A DNA stretch of 32,226 nt from an uncultured Acidobacteriia bacterium (GTDB taxonomy: Bacteria > Acidobacteriota > Terriglobia > Bryobacterales > Bryobacteraceae). Positions 27,911 to 32,226 of the stretch are shown piece by piece. Numbering within the stretch: the stretch's first letter is position 1; each line of letters starts with the position of its first letter. The position numbers and the translations under genes are program-made. The notes beneath the pieces were generated by a model, which was not told the origin of the DNA, did no database searches, and worked only from the letters and a program-made list of their open reading frames with translations. The stretch spans positions 1 to 32,226 of the forward strand of contig CAIXXM010000128.1 of the NCBI GenBank assembly GCA_903923395.1, in the 5' to 3' direction.

Positions 27911-28418
27911 GTGCGCCTTCTTCAAAGGTTGGCACTCCTGGCAGCACTCATTTCCATGCCTGCTGCCGGGCAAATGCCAACCTTCGAAGTGGCCGTTCCT
28001 AAAATCAACCCCAACCCCGCCGCAGACATCGATTTCGTCCTCTCCAATGGCCGGAGGCAACCGGCACTGGTTTCCCACCTCGAAGACCGCCCCCGCCAGG
28101 TCTTCGTTCTCCTCCTGGGGAAAGGCAAACCCAGGCTCTCCGCCTCTACCCCGCCGCGCACCGCCGAAGAAGCCGATTGTAGGCAGCCGCACAGGCGCGA
28201 GGGCCGCACCCCGCTCGCAAGTAAGAACCCGCCCCCTTATCGCGGTCCGAAGGCGTCCGTTGTGCGGCTCATTTCTCAAAGAGGATCTCTCGAAATCCGG
28301 CAAGCGCGTGGCTTGCTCCCACATCTCCCTCTTCCGCCTCGCGCATGAACTCCCGGACCTCGCTCCACAAGACCCGGACCGCCGCGTCATCGACAGCATC
28401 TCGAAAACCGCCCGATAG
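27911..28418 (+). pseudogene. Degraded small secreted-protein gene interrupted by a palindromic repeat element
   Basis: The frame begins with GTG two bases after the DinB stop and encodes a plausible signal peptide (RLLQRLALLAALISMPAAGQ), then PTFEVAVPKINPNPAADIDF. This opening is reminiscent of the acidobacterial TIGR03435 secreted family (FEVASIKPN), though that is a weak resemblance. Coding character fades near 28185, where an ~85-bp repeat element sits. A different frame then ends with SLFRLAHELPDLAPQDPDRR and a TGA-free run to TAG 28416-28418, which reads like a real C-terminus. I interpret this as one gene broken by the element plus a frameshift. It could instead be a short ORF (27911-28348) translated through the element. 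Confidence 0.4.
28185..28269. repeat. Palindrome-ended repeat element, copy A
   Basis: Starts AGCCGCACAGG and ends TTGTGCGGCT, so the ends form a 9-bp inverted repeat. The first 23 bases are identical to those of copy B at 29978-30061, and the last 26 bases differ at only three positions; the middle is not conserved. It lies inside the degraded secreted-protein gene. The size and layout resemble REP or small MITE-like elements. No transposase is nearby. Confidence 0.75.
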
Positions 28419-28428
28419 TGCTGTTCTT

Positions 28429-28434
28429 TATAAT
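28429..28434 (+). promoter_or_regulatory. Possible -10 box of the GH79-like gene
   Basis: A perfect TATAAT lies ten bases before the ATG at 28445. No recognisable -35 box is found at 16-18 bases upstream, and transcription from here would give an almost leaderless mRNA. AT-rich sequence is rare in this neighbourhood, which makes the match more notable. Confidence 0.35.
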
Positions 28435-28444
28435 TGGAAACGCC

Positions 28445-29971
28445 ATGATTCCTTCCAATCCACGCCGCCGGGAATTCCTCCGCCGCAGCGGTCTCCTCGC
28501 CGCCACAGCGCTCACCCAATCCCTCCACGCCCAAACCGCCGAAGCCAAACTCACCCTCGGCCCGGCCACCGGCCAAACCGTCGCCGCGGATTTCATCGGC
28601 CTTTCTTACGAAAACCTCCAACTCGAAGACCCCTCCTTCTTCTCCGCCTCCAACCGCGGACTCGTCGAACAATTCCGCAACATCTCTCCCCGCGGCGTCC
28701 TGCGCCTCGGCGGCAACACCAGCGAATTCGCCTGGTGGCAAGCCAAACCCACTGACAAAGCCCCGGACCGCAACCTCGTCCTCAAAGACGGCTCCCGCCC
28801 CGCCAGCTACATGTTCGCCATCACGCCCGAAACCATCCGGCAGCTCGACAGCTTCCTGCGCGCCACCGGCTGGACCTGCATCTATGGCCTGAACCTCGGC
28901 TACGGCAACCCCGAACTCGCCGCCGAAGAAGCCCGCTTCGTCGCCCAAACCCTCGGCCCCCGCCTGCAATACTTCCAGGTCGGCAATGAGGTCGACCGCT
29001 TCATCATCTACAAGCTCCGCGAACCCGCCGAATGGAACCCCAAGACGTACATGGCCGAATGGCTCGCCATCGCCCGCGCCGTGCAGCGCGCCGTCCCCAC
29101 TGCCAAATTCGGACTGCCGGACGTTGCCTCGGACATGACCTGGGTCACCGGAATCGCCGAACTCTGGCCCGACGTTAAGGACAAGCCCAACGTCACAACC
29201 CTCTCCCACCACCACTATTGGGGCGGCCCGCCCAGCAACCCGCAGGCAAACGTCCAGCGGCTCATGAAGCCCAACGGCAGCGTTGCGCGCCAGGGTACCG
29301 CCGTTCGTGACGCAGCCACAAAAATGAATGTTGGCTACCGCATGACCGAAGGCAACACCGTCTTCCGCGGCGGTAAGCCTGGCCTCAGTGATGCGTTTGC
29401 TTCCGCGCTCTGGTCCGCGAATTACTTCTTTGACCTCATGACCATGGGCTACAGCGGCGTCAATCTGCACGGCGGCAGCGGCCATGCCCAGGCCGTGTCC
29501 GTCGGCGGCACCTTCGTCGGGGAAGCCGAAATGAAAGATCCCAACGAACCGCACCCCAAGCCGTTCTACACGCCCATCGCCAATGAAGGCACCCTCGCCG
29601 GCAGCGGTGTCAACGGCAAGCTGAATGACAAATACATTCTGGAACCCGTCGGCTACGGCATGAAGTTCGCCAGCCGCTTCGTGGGCTGCACGTTGCTGAA
29701 GACCGAGTTCGATCCCGGCCCCGTCAACGCCGTCGCCTTCGCCGCACAGAAAGCCGGCGGACCCCGCCTTCTCGCCATCCTCAACAAAGACGAAGCCCAG
29801 ACCCTCACCGTCAACCTGCCCGGCGCAAAGATTGTCGAGGTTCTCACAGCACCGTCCCTCAGCGCCAAGGAAGCCCGCCTGCTCTCCGGCGCAGCTGCCG
29901 CAGCCGTCGTGACGAAGGCCGGCAGCGCCCTCTCTGTGCCGAAAAATACCGCTGTTCTGCTGGAACTCTAA
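28445..29971 (+). CDS. Exported glycoside hydrolase, GH79-like (heparanase/beta-glucuronidase clan)
   Basis: 508 residues. The leader RRREFLRRSGLLAATALTQSLHA has a twin-arginine pattern and a hydrophobic core, so export by Tat is likely. The body matches the GH79/clan A TIM barrel: the acid/base Glu182 in YFQVGNEVDRF and the nucleophile Glu302 in YRMTEGNTVFRGG are at the ends of strands 4 and 7 as expected. VLRLGGNTSEF near residue 90 is also typical, and a C-terminal beta domain follows. Members release glucuronic acid or related residues from polysaccharides and glycoproteins; the substrate here is unknown. ATG 28445 is preferred to in-frame upstream codons because the Tat leader begins there. 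A palindromic repeat element flanks the gene on each side. Confidence 0.85.
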   Translation: MIPSNPRRREFLRRSGLLAATALTQSLHAQTAEAKLTLGPATGQTVAADFIGLSYENLQLEDPSFFSASNRGLVEQFRNISPRGVLRLGGNTSEFAWWQAKPTDKAPDRNLVLKDGSRPASYMFAITPETIRQLDSFLRATGWTCIYGLNLGYGNPELAAEEARFVAQTLGPRLQYFQVGNEVDRFIIYKLREPAEWNPKTYMAEWLAIARAVQRAVPTAKFGLPDVASDMTWVTGIAELWPDVKDKPNVTTLSHHHYWGGPPSNPQANVQRLMKPNGSVARQGTAVRDAATKMNVGYRMTEGNTVFRGGKPGLSDAFASALWSANYFFDLMTMGYSGVNLHGGSGHAQAVSVGGTFVGEAEMKDPNEPHPKPFYTPIANEGTLAGSGVNGKLNDKYILEPVGYGMKFASRFVGCTLLKTEFDPGPVNAVAFAAQKAGGPRLLAILNKDEAQTLTVNLPGAKIVEVLTAPSLSAKEARLLSGAAAAAVVTKAGSALSVPKNTAVLLEL

Positions 29972-29977
29972 CCTACA

Positions 29978-30061
29978 AGCCGCACAGGCGCGAGGGCCGC
30001 GCCTGCAATATCGATCAGTAACCGCAGCGTTCTGCCGGCCCGAAGTCGTCCGTTGTGCGGC
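29978..30061. repeat. Palindrome-ended repeat element, copy B
   Basis: Second copy of the element at 28185-28269, starting six bases after the GH79-like stop codon. Ends are AGCCGCACAGG and TTGTGCGGC. The middle (about 30005-30035) differs completely from copy A and is richer in A and T. Position just behind a stop codon is typical of REP-like elements. Confidence 0.75.
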
Positions 30062-30069
30062 GGTTACTC

Positions 30070-30102
30070 AAAAAAGCTGCGCGGCACTGGCTCCGCCGCG
30101 CA
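30070..30102 (-). terminator. Terminator-like hairpin on the minus strand
   Basis: Arms at 30078-30085 and 30095-30102 (core GCGCGGC and GCCGCGC) form an 8-bp stem with a 9-base loop. On the minus strand it is followed, after two bases, by TTTTTT. No minus-strand gene is present here, so it might stop antisense transcription toward the GH79-like gene or simply belong to the repeat element next to it. Confidence 0.4.
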
Positions 30103-30187
30103 CCCCATGCGTAAAATAGGGAAACCCCAAACACACCAACGGACTGAGCCCCCCGTCCCGCGCTCTCCGCCCTTACAGGAGACCAAC

Positions 30188-31987
30188 GTGGAAATAACAG
30201 GCGATTCCCGCCGCAGATTCCTCACTTTCTTTTCCGGCGCAGGCCTCGGCGGCACCCTCCTGCCCGGCGTCCTCTGGGCCCAACTCCAGCAGGAAGGCAC
30301 CCAGCGCATCACCATGCCCATGCTCACGGAGGCCCTAAAACTCTCCGGACTCACTTACTCCGAAGACGAGCAGCGAGCCCTCCTGCAAGCCGCCAACCAG
30401 AACCTCACGCGCTACGAAGAGTCCCGCAAGACTCACATCCCCAACGACGTCGCCCCGCCCTTCTACTTCAGCGCCCTGGTGCCCGGCATGAAGGTCAACC
30501 GCACCCGCACGCCACTCAAGTTCAGCGCCCCCAAAGTCACCCGCCCTGCGAATCTCGAAGACGTGGCCTTCTGGTCCATCATCCAACTGGCCCAGCTCAT
30601 CAAGACCCGCCAGGTCACCAGTTTCGAACTCACCCAGATGTATCTGGCCCGACTGCACAAATACAACGAAAAACTGAACTGTGTGGTCACCTTCCTCGAT
30701 GACCTCGCCATCGCCCAGGCCAAACAGGCCGACGCCGAAATCAAAGCCGGCAAATATCGCGGACCCCTCCACGGCATCCCCTGGGGCGCGAAAGACATCA
30801 TCGCCGTGAAGGGCTACAAGACCACCTGGGGCTCGGGCGCATACAAAGATCAGGTTCTCGACGAAGAAGCCAGCGTCGTCGAAATCCTTCGCGATGCCGG
30901 TGCCGTCCTGCTCGCCAAACTCACCACGGGCGAACTCGCGCAGGGCGACAACTGGTTCGGCGGCCAGACCAAGAACCCGTTCAATCTCTCCGAAGGCTCC
31001 AGTGGTTCCTCCGCCGGACCCGCCTCCGCCACCGCCGCCGGCTGCGTTCCCTTCGGTATCGGCAGTGAAACCAGCGGCTCCATCCTCAGCCCCTCTGCCC
31101 GTTGCGGCGTTACCGGACTCCGCCCCACCTTCGGCCGCATCAGCCGCTACGGCGTGATGACCCTTTCCTGGACGCAGGACCGTCTCGGCCCCCTCTGCCG
31201 TTACGCCGAAGACTGTGCCGTTGTGATGTCCGTCATCGCCAAGCCCGATGGCCGTGATCTCAGCGTCTCCGAACTGCCCTTCAATTGGACGCCAACACTC
31301 GATATCCGCAAACTGCGCGTCGGCTATCTCAAGGACGCCTTCGACGAAACCACCAACGCGGTCACGAAGAAGTTCGACGAAGCCGCGCTCGCGCAGATGG
31401 AAAAGCTGGGCGTGAAGCTGGTGCCGGTCAAGGTGCCGCAGGGTACTGCCGATGCCGGAGGATTTAACGTCGAATCCGGCGCGTTTTTCGATGAACTGAT
31501 TCGCGCTGGCGGAGATAAGAAAATGACCAATCCGCCGCGCGCCAGCGGTTTCCGCACCAGCCGCCTGATTCCAGCCGTGGAATATCTGCAGTCCCAGCGC
31601 CAGCGCGCCATGATGATGGCGAAACTGGCGGAGGCCACTGCGGATGTGGATGTGTATCTCGTTCCCGCGAACTCCGGCGGAGGAGGACGCCCTCCCGCAG
31701 CACCTGGAACAACCCCCGGATCAACCCCCGGAACACCTCCCGCCGCTCCCCGCACTGGCCGCGGCGGCGGAGGCTTCCAGCAAGGTGCCGCCGGACGCCA
31801 CTTCGGCATGGCAAACTCCGCCGGCTACCCCGCCATCAGCATCCCCCACGGCTTCCTCGAATCCGGCTCCCCCGCGGCACTCACGTTCTACGGGCAGCCG
31901 TTCAAGGAAACCGAAATTCTGGCCGTGGCAAAGGCTTACCAGGACGCGACAGGTTTCCATCTGCAGCGGCCGAAGTTAGCGGTCTGA
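30188..31987 (+). CDS. Exported amidase (amidase signature family)
   Basis: About 599 residues. The Ser-cisSer-Lys triad is visible: Lys202 in PWGAKDIIAVKG, cis-Ser271 in EGSSGSSAGPASA, and nucleophile Ser298 in GSETSGSIL. Amidase-signature enzymes hydrolyse amide bonds in the periplasm or cytoplasm; GatA-like roles in tRNA amidation are excluded by the leader. The N-terminus DSRRRFLTFFSGAGLGGTLLPG is Tat-like. GTG 30188 is chosen because AGGAG lies seven bases upstream and the leader starts there. About 100 residues precede the catalytic domain, longer than usual. A Gly/Pro-rich low-complexity insert (31672-31797) lies before the last conserved segment (GMANSAGYPAISIPHG). It is the last gene before the right-edge repeats. 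Confidence 0.9.
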   Translation: MEITGDSRRRFLTFFSGAGLGGTLLPGVLWAQLQQEGTQRITMPMLTEALKLSGLTYSEDEQRALLQAANQNLTRYEESRKTHIPNDVAPPFYFSALVPGMKVNRTRTPLKFSAPKVTRPANLEDVAFWSIIQLAQLIKTRQVTSFELTQMYLARLHKYNEKLNCVVTFLDDLAIAQAKQADAEIKAGKYRGPLHGIPWGAKDIIAVKGYKTTWGSGAYKDQVLDEEASVVEILRDAGAVLLAKLTTGELAQGDNWFGGQTKNPFNLSEGSSGSSAGPASATAAGCVPFGIGSETSGSILSPSARCGVTGLRPTFGRISRYGVMTLSWTQDRLGPLCRYAEDCAVVMSVIAKPDGRDLSVSELPFNWTPTLDIRKLRVGYLKDAFDETTNAVTKKFDEAALAQMEKLGVKLVPVKVPQGTADAGGFNVESGAFFDELIRAGGDKKMTNPPRASGFRTSRLIPAVEYLQSQRQRAMMMAKLAEATADVDVYLVPANSGGGGRPPAAPGTTPGSTPGTPPAAPRTGRGGGGFQQGAAGRHFGMANSAGYPAISIPHGFLESGSPAALTFYGQPFKETEILAVAKAYQDATGFHLQRPKLAV

Positions 31988-32010
31988 TTCACAAAGTTAG
32001 TGGATTATTC

Positions 32011-32075
32011 GAATACGCTCAGGTTCCTGGGTTCATCTGTATCTATCGCTTGATGTTCGTGCGCCATTCTGGCGC
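32011..32075. repeat. 65-bp direct repeat, copy 1
   Basis: Matches 32152-32216 with three differences in 65 bases. It starts GAATACGCTCA and ends with a perfect hairpin, GCGCCA TTC TGGCGC. It lies 23 bases after the amidase stop codon in an otherwise non-coding stretch. Confidence 0.85.
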
Positions 32076-32151
32076 TATTCATCTACGTCCGCTGCCGGCA
32101 CGGCCATAGCCCAACACGCGGCTTTATTCAGGCCGGAAATGGGACACCCTG

Positions 32152-32216
32152 GAATACGCTCATGTTCCTGGGCCCATCTGTATCTATCGCTTGATGTTCG
32201 TGCGCCATTCTGGCGC
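32152..32216. repeat. 65-bp direct repeat, copy 2
   Basis: Second copy, 141 bases downstream of the first in start-to-start distance and close to the window edge. The same terminal hairpin is present. The 76 bases between the copies show no gene; AATGGGACACCC before this copy is reminiscent of insertion-sequence ends, but I cannot assign it. Confidence 0.85.
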
Positions 32217-32226
32217 GCGTGCCCAG

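Noticed and set aside
27542-29554. A 670-codon open frame on the minus strand opposite DinB, the degraded gene and the GH79-like gene
   Set aside because: It runs across several plus-strand genes and a repeat element, has Gly/Val/Ala-rich shadow composition, and shows no recognisable motif.
28185-30061. CRISPR array or integron attC sites
   Set aside because: Only two copies 1.8 kb apart with unrelated cores. No cas or integrase gene and no regular spacers.

Overview
The window looks like chromosomal DNA of a high-GC, Gram-negative-type soil bacterium. The best guess is an acidobacterium of the Solibacter/Bryobacter kind. This rests on gene content only: large secreted enzymes, an amidohydrolase fused to a TolB-like propeller, a DUF5117-type metalloprotease, a 7TM-SpoIIE phosphatase, a TonB-dependent receptor with a carboxypeptidase-regulatory N-terminus, and several Tat-like leaders. 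No rRNA, tRNA or CRISPR array was found.

Region 1 (1-8.8 kb): a partial secreted amidohydrolase (minus), a PIN-domain toxin with an unusual 148-residue upstream partner (minus), a secreted zinc metalloprotease (minus), a divergent EF-P-like translation factor whose loop matches EfpL/YeiP rather than canonical EF-P (plus), a secreted protein of unknown function (minus) and a DUF1569/DinB-like protein (plus). Region 2 (8.8-15 kb): a sugar-isomerase-like TIM barrel behind a membrane hybrid histidine kinase (minus), a flavin reductase converging on a spermidine-synthase-like protein, and gapA with a clear intrinsic terminator.

Region 3 (15-20.2 kb) is the most unusual part. A toxin gene on the plus strand abuts the 3' end of a SpoIIE-type phosphatase gene on the minus strand three times in a row. 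The pairs are vapBC (vapC has an internal amber stop) with a short SpoIIE tail, mazEF-like genes with an N-truncated and frameshifted SpoIIE, and a mazF tail fragment with the intact 7TM-SpoIIE gene. A decayed Uma2-family nuclease gene lies just beyond, next to an intact paralogue. Most of the broken genes are invisible as simple ORFs and show up only by protein comparison within the window.

Region 4 (20.2-27.9 kb): an ATP-grasp protein, then an operon of a TonB-dependent receptor and a periplasmic histidine acid phosphatase, divergent from an OmpR-type response regulator and its sensor kinase. This could be a regulated outer-membrane nutrient-scavenging unit, possibly for organic phosphate. 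A DinB-family protein follows.

Region 5 (27.9-32.2 kb): a degraded small secreted-protein gene, a GH79-like glycoside hydrolase flanked on both sides by copies of an ~85-bp element with inverted ends, a secreted amidase, and two 65-bp direct repeats ending in a hairpin at the right edge. Very long antisense ORFs occur opposite several genes. I treat them as codon-bias shadows.
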